Positions 52,662 to 60,625 of a stretch of 64,000 nt of DNA are shown piece after piece (position 1 is the stretch's first letter; every line of letters begins with the position of its first letter). The notes below the pieces were generated by a model. The model was not told where the DNA came from, made no database searches, and worked only from the letters and a program-made list of their open reading frames with translations. The DNA comes from Crossiella sp. S99.2 (GTDB lineage: Bacteria; Actinomycetota; Actinomycetes; Mycobacteriales; Pseudonocardiaceae): contig NZ_JALMDK010000018.1 of assembly GCF_023094165.1 (NCBI RefSeq), forward strand, positions 124,001-188,000. The letters run 5' to 3'. Both the position numbers and the translations under genes were made by a program.

Positions 52662-55028
52662 TCAGCTTTGCAGGAGTTCGGTCAGTTCAGTGATCGTAGG
52701 GTGGCGGTACAGCTCACGCAGCCGGATTTGCGGCAACCCGTTGGCGCGCATGGCCGCGCCCAGCCGGACCGCGAGCAGCGAGTTGCCGCCCAGGTCGAAG
52801 AAGTCGTCGTGGGGGCCTACCGGGTGGCCGAGGACTTCTTGCCAGATGGTGGCCAGGTGTTCGGTCAGGTTGGTGGGGTTGGCTGTTGCCCCGACGGGTT
52901 GCGGGGCGGGAGTGGGGAGTTGGGTGGGGTCGAGTTTTCCGTTGGGGGTCAGGGGAAGGGTTTCCAGGGCGGTGATCGTGGTGGGGAGCATGTGTTCTGG
53001 GAGCAGGGTGGCGGCTCGGGTTCGGGTGGCGGCGGTGTCTGTGGTGGCGGGGACGACGTAGGCCGCTAGGTGGGCGGTGGCGGGGTCGTCGGGGTTGGGT
53101 TGGTGCAGGATCACGGCTGCGGCGGTGATGGTGGGGTCTTCCAGGAGGACGTTGCGGATTTCGTCTAGTTCGATGCGGAAGCCGCGGAGTTTGATCTGGC
53201 TGTCGATGCGGCCCAGGTGTTCCAGCCGTCCGTCGGGGCGCAGGCGGCCCAGGTCGCCGCTGCGGTAGAGGCGGGTTCCGGTGTGCGGGTTGTGGCGGAA
53301 GCGTTGGGCGGTCAGGGTTTCCTGGTTCAGGTAGGCGGTGGCCACGCCTGCGCCGCCGACGCAGATTTCGCCGGGAACCCCGACGGGCTGCGGGTGGCCG
53401 TCGGGGTTGACGACCAGAAGGTGCCAGCCGGGGAGAGCTGGACCTACTGAACGCGACGCGTTGAGGGCCTCGTGGCGGGTGATGGTCTGGTGGGTGACGT
53501 GGACCGTGGTTTCGGTGATGCCGAACATGTTGACCACCCGGCAACGCGACTCGGGGTGGACATCGAACCAGGGCAACAACATCCGGGCGTCCAGGGGTTC
53601 GCCGCCGAAGATGACCAAGCGTGGGGTGACGGTGCGGTGGTCCACCTGGAGGAGCTGGGCGAAGGCGGAGGGGGTTTGGCTCAGCACCGTGACGGATTCC
53701 GCGGCGAGCAGGTCGGCGAAGCGGTCTGGTTCGCGGGAGACGAAGTAGGGGACGACGACGAGCCTGCCGCCGGTGAGCAAGCAGCCCCAGATCTCCCACA
53801 CCGAGAAGTCGAAGGCGCTGGAGTGGAACCAGGTCCAGACGTCGTGCGGACCGAGGTCGTACTCGTCGCGGGTGGCGTCCAAGAGCGCGATCACGTTGCG
53901 GTGTGGGACGACCACGCCCTTGGGACGGCCGGTGGAGCCGGAGGTGTAGATCACGTAGGCCGGACTGTCCGGAGTGGACGGTCCGGAACCTGGTTGGGCG
54001 GTGGCGAGTTCGGCCGGGGTGACGGTGGGGCCGGGGAAGTCCTGGAGGTGGGTGATCACCAAGGGGAGGTTGGCGTCCTGGGTGGCGTGGGCCAGGCGTT
54101 CGGTGGGGTAGGCCGGGTCCATCGGGACGTAGGTGGCGCCTGCGGTGAGCACGCCGAGCAGGACGATCACCAGGTCCGCCGTGCGGTCCAGGCAGACGCC
54201 GATGCGGTCGCCGGGCACCACTCCCCTGGCTGCCAACCCGCCGGCGATGTGGGCGGCCCGGTCGACGAGTTCGCGGTAGGTCAGCTGCGTGGGGCCGTCG
54301 GTGATCGCGATGGCGTCCGGGGTGGTGGCGGCGACAGACTGGATGGCCTCGGGGATGGCGCGAGGTGTGGTGGTCAGGTCCGTTGCTGGGTGGCCGAGGG
54401 CGATGAGCTGTGGGAGTTCGGTGGCGGGTGGGAGTTGCGCGCCGGGGTTGCTGTGCAGGTGGTGCAGGTGGCGGAGGAACTGGCGGGCCTGGTGTTCGGA
54501 CACCTCGGCGCGGTGGTGGGTGCAGCGCAGGTGGATCCCGGTGGCGTCCTGGTGCACGGAGATGGTGAGCGGATGGGTGGGGTGCTGGACGGGGAGGTGT
54601 TCGCCGGGGTGAATGGTGTGGTCGAAGAGGAAGGCGACCGCGGCCGGTTCCTGCGAACCGGGGGTGGCGATTTCTGGGGACTGGTCTGGGTTGTAGCGGT
54701 GTAGCAGGTCCTTCAGGGCGGTCAGCCAGCTTGGCTCGTCGCCGAGGTTGGTGAGTGGGATGTGTTGGGTGGCAATGCCTTCGCCCTCGCCCAGGCCCCA
54801 CGGCGGGGGCGGGGCGGGGGCGGGTAGCGGTGGCGGCGGACTGACTTCGATCAGGTCCGCGGTGCCGTCGGTGTAGACCAGTTGCACGCAACGCGGGGTG
54901 CCGGCGGGGCGGGTGAGTTCCGCGGTGCGGCGGCGTTCGGCCAGTGGCGAATCCGCTGGTGCGGGCACGTTCTCGGTCCAGCGAGGGTGCGCTACCGGCG
55001 CGGGCAGGCGGGTTCTGGTGACGGGCAC
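52662..55028 (-). CDS. Stand-alone NRPS adenylation-thiolation protein with truncated C-domain-like N-terminus
   Basis: 788 residues from GTG 55028 (AAGGAG upstream). Residues about 240-700 are an adenylation domain (LTYRELVDRA, YTSGSTGRPKGVVVPH, NMFGITETT, YRSGDLGRLR, PNGKLD). The binding pocket read by eye is D-F-W-S-I-G-M-V-H-K, close to the threonine code DFWNIGMVHK. A carrier domain (FFDLGGNSLLAVRL) ends the protein. The first 230 residues look like the C-lobe of a condensation domain without the HHxxxDG half. It probably loads Thr in trans. Last gene of a five-gene operon. Confidence 0.92.
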   Translation of the reverse strand: MPVTRTRLPAPVAHPRWTENVPAPADSPLAERRRTAELTRPAGTPRCVQLVYTDGTADLIEVSPPPPLPAPAPPPPWGLGEGEGIATQHIPLTNLGDEPSWLTALKDLLHRYNPDQSPEIATPGSQEPAAVAFLFDHTIHPGEHLPVQHPTHPLTISVHQDATGIHLRCTHHRAEVSEHQARQFLRHLHHLHSNPGAQLPPATELPQLIALGHPATDLTTTPRAIPEAIQSVAATTPDAIAITDGPTQLTYRELVDRAAHIAGGLAARGVVPGDRIGVCLDRTADLVIVLLGVLTAGATYVPMDPAYPTERLAHATQDANLPLVITHLQDFPGPTVTPAELATAQPGSGPSTPDSPAYVIYTSGSTGRPKGVVVPHRNVIALLDATRDEYDLGPHDVWTWFHSSAFDFSVWEIWGCLLTGGRLVVVPYFVSREPDRFADLLAAESVTVLSQTPSAFAQLLQVDHRTVTPRLVIFGGEPLDARMLLPWFDVHPESRCRVVNMFGITETTVHVTHQTITRHEALNASRSVGPALPGWHLLVVNPDGHPQPVGVPGEICVGGAGVATAYLNQETLTAQRFRHNPHTGTRLYRSGDLGRLRPDGRLEHLGRIDSQIKLRGFRIELDEIRNVLLEDPTITAAAVILHQPNPDDPATAHLAAYVVPATTDTAATRTRAATLLPEHMLPTTITALETLPLTPNGKLDPTQLPTPAPQPVGATANPTNLTEHLATIWQEVLGHPVGPHDDFFDLGGNSLLAVRLGAAMRANGLPQIRLRELYRHPTITELTELLQS

Positions 55029-55042
55029 GGGGTTTCTCCTTG

Positions 55043-55873
55043 TCAGCGGGCGCTGAAGCCGCCGTCGACGGTGAGCACGGAGCCGGTGACCTGTCTCGAC
55101 TCCGCGGATGCCAGGTAGACCACCGCGCCTGCCACGTCCTCGGGTTCGACCAGGGCGTTCATCGGCTGCGCGGCCAGGAAAGCGGACTCGTGCTCGGCGA
55201 GTGGGACATCGAGGGAGCGGGCGATCTCGGCGAGCATCCGGCCTTCCACCGCGGCGTCGTCGCGGACCGAGCCGGGGCAGACCGCGTTGACCCGGACCTT
55301 GGCGGGGGCCAGGTCCAGGGCGGCGGCCTTGGTGAGTCCGATCAGGCCGTGTTTGGCAGCCACGTATCCGGCGAAGTGCCGGTAGCCGACCAAGCCCGCG
55401 GTGGAGGCGATGTTGACGATGCTGCCCGAGCGCTGGGCGGCCATCGCGGCGCCGACCGCGCGGATCACCCGCCAGGCGCCGGAGAGGTCGACGTCGAGCA
55501 TCAACGCCCACTCCTCCTCGGTGATCTCGTGCACCGGACGGCCGGAGGGCGCGGCGATACCAGCGTTGTTGACCACCACATCCAGGCGCTCGAACCGGTC
55601 CTGGGCCAGGGCCACCGCTGCTCGCACCTGGTCGCCGTCGCGCACATCCAGCGGGGTGGTGAGCACGGCGGCACCCTGCGCGCGGCACAGCGCGGCGGTG
55701 TGATCGAGCTGGCTGGTGGTGCCCAGCAGGTAAGGCACACCGGGCAGGTCCGCGCACACGTCGGTGAGCACCAGGTCCGCGCCCTCGCGCGCGCAGGCCA
55801 GCGCGGTGGCCCGGCCGAGGCCGCGAGCCGCACCGGTGATCAGCACGGCCTGGCCGGCGAGTCGGCCGCTCAT
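55043..55873 (-). CDS. SDR oxidoreductase with mycofactocin-type insertion
   Basis: 276 residues. TGAARGLGRATALACAREG, NNAGIA, catalytic Tyr-Lys in YVAAKHGLIG and C-terminal SVLTVDGGFSAR. Between strands 2 and 3 lies an insert (LVLTDVCADLPGVPYLLGTT) like that of mycofactocin-coupled dehydrogenases, which hold NAD(P) tightly. It may oxidise the carrier-bound amino acid made by its neighbour. Start ATG overlaps the thioesterase stop by 4 bp; 14 bp separate it from the A-T gene. Confidence 0.85.
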   Translation of the reverse strand: MSGRLAGQAVLITGAARGLGRATALACAREGADLVLTDVCADLPGVPYLLGTTSQLDHTAALCRAQGAAVLTTPLDVRDGDQVRAAVALAQDRFERLDVVVNNAGIAAPSGRPVHEITEEEWALMLDVDLSGAWRVIRAVGAAMAAQRSGSIVNIASTAGLVGYRHFAGYVAAKHGLIGLTKAAALDLAPAKVRVNAVCPGSVRDDAAVEGRMLAEIARSLDVPLAEHESAFLAAQPMNALVEPEDVAGAVVYLASAESRQVTGSVLTVDGGFSAR

Positions 55874-56577
55874 CGGACCGCGGCGCGGACGCGGCCGAGC
55901 AGGTCGGGGGCGCTCGCGGTGAGGTACATGTGTCCGCCGGGCAGTTCGACCAGGTCGAACTCGCGGCTGGTCGCCTTGCCCCAGCCGGCCGCTTCCTCGG
56001 TGGTGACCAGGGTGTCGTCCAGCCCGCGCACCGCGGTGATCGGCACGTCCAGGGGGGTGTCGGCCAGCGGCTGGTAGTTCTCGTGCATGGCCACGTCCGC
56101 GCGCAGGGTGGGCAGGATCATCTCCCGCATCTCCGGGTCTTCCAGGGCGGCGTGCCGGTAGCCGGCGAACTCCTCCACCCGGGTCAGGAAGTCCTCATCG
56201 GACAGTCCGGTGGCGCGGTGCTGGCGCTGGTCGGCCGGTTCCGGGGAGCCGCTGGCGAACAGCCGGACCACGTCGATGCCTTGTTCCGCAACGAGTTTCC
56301 GGGCCAGCTCGAAAGCCAGCACCGCACCGAGGCTGTGTCCGAACAGCGCGACCCGCCTGCGGTCGCCGAGCAGTTTCCGGGTCTGGGCCAGCAATCCGTC
56401 GGTGGCCGCGGCCACGTTGTCGTACGGGGTCTCGTCGATGAGCCGTTCCCGGCCGGGCAGTTGCAGCGGCACGATGCTCAGTTCGGCGCCCGCGTGCGCG
56501 GCCCACGGGCGGTAGAAGGACGCGCCCGCGCCCGCGAACGGCAGGCACAGCAGGGCAATGGGGTCGGGAGTGCTCAT
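55870..56577 (-). CDS. Type II thioesterase
   Basis: 235 residues. Alpha/beta hydrolase with LLCLPFAGAGASFYRPW, nucleophile in GHSLGAVLAFELAR, Asp in AVRGLDDTLV, and His in LPGGHMYL. It removes misprimed acyl groups from carrier domains of the NRPS. ATG 56577 was chosen as the longest start giving the family's N-terminus. Operon between permease and SDR. Confidence 0.93.
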   Translation of the reverse strand: MSTPDPIALLCLPFAGAGASFYRPWAAHAGAELSIVPLQLPGRERLIDETPYDNVAAATDGLLAQTRKLLGDRRRVALFGHSLGAVLAFELARKLVAEQGIDVVRLFASGSPEPADQRQHRATGLSDEDFLTRVEEFAGYRHAALEDPEMREMILPTLRADVAMHENYQPLADTPLDVPITAVRGLDDTLVTTEEAAGWGKATSREFDLVELPGGHMYLTASAPDLLGRVRAAVR

Positions 56578-56591
56578 GACGCCTCTCTTGG

Positions 56592-57392
56592 TCAGCCGCG
56601 GGTGCGGTTGCGGTAGCGCCACGTGGACAACGTGGCGAAAACAGTGATCAGGCCGAGCGTGCACAGCAGCCCGTAGCCGATCGGGTGTTCGGCGGCCCAG
56701 CCGGTCTGGGGCGGGAAGTTGGGTGGCGCGGCGTTGCCGAACAGCTCGCGCAGCGCGTTGGCCAGTGCGCTGACCGGGCTCCACGCGGCGATGTCAGCCA
56801 GCGGTCCCGGCAGCGTGGCACTGGCCACAAAGCCTGAGGACACAAAGGAAACCGGGAACATCCACAGCAACCCGAAGCTGCCCGCGACCTGGGCGTTGGG
56901 GGTGACCAGGGCGATGAACGCGCCGATCCAGGACAGCGCGAAGGCATACAGCAGCACCAGCAGGAACGCGGCCAGCACGCTGAGCACGCCGGTGTGCGGG
57001 CGCCAGCCGATGGCCAGTCCGGTGATCGTGGTGACCGCGACCCCGCCGACCACCATCACCAGATCCGCGCTGGTACGGCCCAGCAGCAAGGCGAGCCGGG
57101 AGATCGGCAGTGCGCGGAAGCGGTCCACCATGCCGGTCTGCAGGTCCTGGGCCAGGCCGATGGTGGTGAAGGAGGCGCTGAAGGTGACGGTCTGGGCGAG
57201 CAGGCCGGGCAGCATGAACTCGCGGTAGGCGTCCCCGCCCAGGCTGCCGCCGAAGACGTAGCCGATGAGCAGCGCGAACAGCACCGGTTCGACCAGGCCG
57301 GAGAGGATCAGGGCCGGGGTGCGGCGCAGGTGCAACAGGTTGCGGCGGGCCAGGTCAGCGCTTTCCAGCGCCACCAGCGGCAGCCCGGTCAC
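56592..57392 (-). CDS. ABC-2 type transporter permease (DrrB-like)
   Basis: 266 residues with six hydrophobic segments and the signature DRFRALPISRLALLLGRTSADL. GTG start overlaps the ATPase stop (GTGA), so they form one exporter. Probably exports the NRPS product. Related to but clearly distinct from the permease at 25517. Confidence 0.92.
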   Translation of the reverse strand: MTGLPLVALESADLARRNLLHLRRTPALILSGLVEPVLFALLIGYVFGGSLGGDAYREFMLPGLLAQTVTFSASFTTIGLAQDLQTGMVDRFRALPISRLALLLGRTSADLVMVVGGVAVTTITGLAIGWRPHTGVLSVLAAFLLVLLYAFALSWIGAFIALVTPNAQVAGSFGLLWMFPVSFVSSGFVASATLPGPLADIAAWSPVSALANALRELFGNAAPPNFPPQTGWAAEHPIGYGLLCTLGLITVFATLSTWRYRNRTRG

Positions 57393-58351
57393 CGGGTGCC
57401 CACCGGGTTGCGCGCGGTCAGGCGCAGGAAGACCTCGTCGAGAGTCGGACGGCTCAGCGCGAGGTCGAGTACCTCGATCTCGTTGCCGCGCAGCATCTCC
57501 AGCGCCCTGGCCAGGGCGGCGGGGCCGTCCTGCGCCGCGGCTTCGACCCGGCGGGCCCGACGGTCCACTGTGGCCGGTTGGCCGCCGGCTTCGGTGGCGA
57601 TGCGCGCGGCCAGGTCCAGATCCTGTTCGTGCGCGAGGCCGATGACGAGTTTGCTGGCGCCGGTGGCGCGTTTGAGTTCGTCGCTGGTGCCCTCGGCGAT
57701 GATCCGGCCGTGGTCGATCACCGCGATCCGGTCGGCCAGCCGGTCCGCCTCCTCCAGGTACTGGGTGGTGAGCACGACCGTGGTGCCGCCGTCGGCCAGG
57801 GTGGTGATCGACTCCCAGGTGTCCAGCCTGGCTTCCGGGTCCAGGCCGGTGGTGGGCTCGTCCAGGATGACCAGGCCGGGGTTGCCGACCAGCGCGGCGG
57901 CCAGGTCCAGTCGCCTGCGCATGCCGCCGGAGTAGGTGCCGGACAGGCGCCGTCCCGCACTGGTGAGCCGGAAGCGCTCCAGCAGTTCGGTGGCGGTGCT
58001 CCTGGCGGCGGCGCGGCGCTGGCCGCGCAGCTTGGCGATCAGTTCAAGGTTCTCGAAGCCGGTCAGCTTGTCGTCGACCGTGGAGTATTGACCGGCCAGG
58101 CCGAGCACCCGCCGGACCGCCTCCGGCTCGCGCCGGACGTCGTGACCGAGGACCCGGACCTCACCTGCGTCCGCGCGTAACAGAGTGGCCAGCACTCGCA
58201 CAAGTGTCGTCTTTCCTGCCCCATTGGGCCCAAGCAGGCTGAAAACCTTTCCAGCCGCAATGGATAGGGTAACGCCGGACAACGCGGGCGTAGTCCGGAA
58301 TGCTTTTAGAACTCCTTTAAGCACCACTGCCGACTCGATAGCGGGGTTCAC
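57389..58351 (-). CDS. ABC transporter ATPase (DrrA-like)
   Basis: About 320 residues. Walker A GPNGAGKTTLVRV, signature YSGGMRRRLDLAAAL, Walker B LVILDEPTTGLDPEA and the DrrA tail (LALSRPTLDEVFLRLTAR). First gene of the minus-strand operon. Start GTG 58351 fits family length; ATG 58450 is in frame but would add 33 unusual residues. Confidence 0.92.
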   Translation of the reverse strand: MNPAIESAVVLKGVLKAFRTTPALSGVTLSIAAGKVFSLLGPNGAGKTTLVRVLATLLRADAGEVRVLGHDVRREPEAVRRVLGLAGQYSTVDDKLTGFENLELIAKLRGQRRAAARSTATELLERFRLTSAGRRLSGTYSGGMRRRLDLAAALVGNPGLVILDEPTTGLDPEARLDTWESITTLADGGTTVVLTTQYLEEADRLADRIAVIDHGRIIAEGTSDELKRATGASKLVIGLAHEQDLDLAARIATEAGGQPATVDRRARRVEAAAQDGPAALARALEMLRGNEIEVLDLALSRPTLDEVFLRLTARNPVGTR

Positions 58352-58437
58352 GTTTGTCCAATTTGTCGCTTGTGACAAAAAGCTGACAAGACCACAACAT
58401 TGCCCTTCACGCTGGGTAACCGTGAGGTACACACCAC

Positions 58438-58458
58438 TTCCCTTCACCATGAAGGAAA
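58438..58458. promoter_or_regulatory. Palindromic operator candidate in the NRPS divergent region
   Basis: CCTTCA-cca-TGAAGG (58441-58455) is a perfect inverted repeat, extended by TTC/GAA flanks. The 282-bp region 58352-58633 between the transporter operon and FAAL is AT-richer and holds no gene. It is the likely joint control site. Confidence 0.45.
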
Positions 58459-58633
58459 CTTTGACCAGCGGTTTGTACCACAGCAGCCGGTCACGCTACG
58501 CACCTGACTTACGGGATATTTACTAGAACATACGCGGAGTGCCCTCCCTCACACCCGCTTGGATGACAAAGATTTCCAAACTTGCGAAACCGCTCTCACG
58601 AAGTGCATCGTAGACACCCGGAGGTCCTGAAGC

Positions 58634-60625
58634 ATGGACGAAAAGTCGCAGAGTAAAGACTTGGTATCCGCCCTGCAAAGTCGCACAGAGAATGCGCCCG
58701 AACACGTAGCGGTGACGTTCGTGGCCGATGTCGATGACCCCATGGGTCACATCGGGCTCACCTACGCGCAGCTCGATGAGCGGGCCCGGCGACTGGCGGT
58801 CTGGCTGGCCGGCCGGTTCGCCCCTGGCGACCGGGCGCTGCTGCTGTTCAACGCGGGCGTGGAGTTCGGCGTGGCCTTCTACGGCTGCCTGTACGCCGGC
58901 CTGGTCGCCGTGCCCTGCCCGCGCCCCGGCCGCTACCGGCACGAACGGCACCGCACCGCGGGCATCGCCAGGGACGCCGACGTCGCGGTGCTGCTCACCG
59001 ACTCGGCCACGCTGGACTCGGTGGAGAAGTGGACCGCCGAGGAGGGCCTGTCCGCGCTGCCGGTGGGCGTCACCGACACCGTCGAGGCCGATCCTGGCGA
59101 CTGGCGCAGGCCCGCGCTGAGCACGGACAGCCTGGCGCTGTTGCAGTACACCTCCGGCTCCACCGGCAGCCCCAAGGGCGTGATGGTCGGCCACGGCAAC
59201 CTGCTGGACAACGCGGAGAGCATCCGGACCACCTTCGGCCTGGACCGGCAATCCCGTTGGGGCGGCTGGATTCCGCTCTACCACGACATGGGCCTGATCG
59301 GGCACCTGATCACCGGCACGCTGTGCGGCACCGGGTTCGTCCAGCTCGACCCGACCGCGTTCCTGCGCCGCCCGCACCACTGGCTCAAGGTGCTGGACCG
59401 CTTCGACGTCAACGCCACCGCCTCCCCCGACTTCGGCTACGACCAGTGCAGCCGCCGGGTCACCGACGAACAGCTGGCCGAACTGGACCTCTCCCGGTTG
59501 CGCGCGGCGATCAACGGCTCCGAGCCGGTGCGCTCGGCCACCCTGGACCGCTTCATCGACCGCTTCGGTCCGGCCGGGTTCCGCCCGCGGTCGATGCTGC
59601 CCACCTACGGCCTGGCCGAGGCCACCCTGCTGGCCACCGGAACCCACGGCAGGCCACCACACGCGGTCCCGGTGGACGTGCCCGCGCTGGAACAGGGCGA
59701 ACTGCGCGCCGCCGCACCGGGTGTGCCCGCGCGGGACCTGGTCGGCTGCGGTATCTCCTGCGGTTTCGACGTGCTGGTGGTCGATCCGCACACCCGGGAG
59801 GTCCGCCCGGACGGCCGGATCGGTGAGATCTGGCTGGGCGGGCACACCGTGGCCCAGGGCTACTGGCGCAACCGGCAGGCCACCGAGGCCACCTTCGACG
59901 CGCACACCGCCGACGGCCGCGGGCCCTACCTGCGCACCGGCGATCTGGGCGGCTGGCTGGCAGGCGACCTGTTCGTCACCGGGCGGCACAAGGACACCAT
60001 GGTGGTGCACGGCCGCAACATCCACCCGCAGGACGTCGAACACGAGGTCCGCGACCAGCACGAGGAACTCGCCGGACTGCACAGCGTGGCGTTCACTGTG
60101 GACGGTGCCGGCGGCGAAGTCGTGGTGCTGGTGCAGGAGATCCGCGGCAGCCACTCCCCCGAGCAGCTCGGCGCGATCGCCGAGGCCGCCACCCAGACCA
60201 TCGCCCGCGAGTTCGGCGTGCCGGTGGGCGGGGTGGTGCTGGTCCGGCCCGGCGCGGTGCTGCGCACCACCAGCGGCAAGGTCCGCCGCTCGGATATGCG
60301 CCGCAACTACCTGGCCGGCCTGCTGGAGCCCTTGCACAGCAACGAGGACCCGCTGCTCGCCGGCACCAGGCAACGGCGCACCGAACTGCGGGACTGGCTG
60401 ATCACGCGGGTGGCCACCTACCTGCGCCGCCGGCCCGCCGACATCGACCCGGCCCGGCCGCTGGCCGAGTACGGGCTGGATTCGGTGACCACGCTGGCCA
60501 TCACCACCGACGTCGAGGACCGCTACGACCTGGTGGTGGACCCCGCACTGGCCTGGACCCACCCCACCGCGGACGCCCTCACCACCGCGCTGGCCACCCT
60601 GATCGAGGAGAAGACCCGCCAGTGA
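58634..60625 (+). CDS. Fatty acyl-AMP ligase fused to an acyl carrier protein
   Basis: 663 residues. The ligase is of the FAAL type: LLQYTSGSTGSPKGVMVGHGNLL, GWIPLYHDMGLIGHL, YGLAEATLLATG, then HKDTMVVHGRNIHPQDVE. The C-terminus (from about 590) is an ACP with Ser617 in YGLDSVTTL. It activates a fatty acid as acyl-AMP and loads it on its own ACP for an NRPS that starts with a condensation domain, giving an N-acylated peptide. GGAGG lies 8 bp before the ATG. The NRPS GTG overlaps its stop. Confidence 0.94.
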   Translation: MDEKSQSKDLVSALQSRTENAPEHVAVTFVADVDDPMGHIGLTYAQLDERARRLAVWLAGRFAPGDRALLLFNAGVEFGVAFYGCLYAGLVAVPCPRPGRYRHERHRTAGIARDADVAVLLTDSATLDSVEKWTAEEGLSALPVGVTDTVEADPGDWRRPALSTDSLALLQYTSGSTGSPKGVMVGHGNLLDNAESIRTTFGLDRQSRWGGWIPLYHDMGLIGHLITGTLCGTGFVQLDPTAFLRRPHHWLKVLDRFDVNATASPDFGYDQCSRRVTDEQLAELDLSRLRAAINGSEPVRSATLDRFIDRFGPAGFRPRSMLPTYGLAEATLLATGTHGRPPHAVPVDVPALEQGELRAAAPGVPARDLVGCGISCGFDVLVVDPHTREVRPDGRIGEIWLGGHTVAQGYWRNRQATEATFDAHTADGRGPYLRTGDLGGWLAGDLFVTGRHKDTMVVHGRNIHPQDVEHEVRDQHEELAGLHSVAFTVDGAGGEVVVLVQEIRGSHSPEQLGAIAEAATQTIAREFGVPVGGVVLVRPGAVLRTTSGKVRRSDMRRNYLAGLLEPLHSNEDPLLAGTRQRRTELRDWLITRVATYLRRRPADIDPARPLAEYGLDSVTTLAITTDVEDRYDLVVDPALAWTHPTADALTTALATLIEEKTRQ

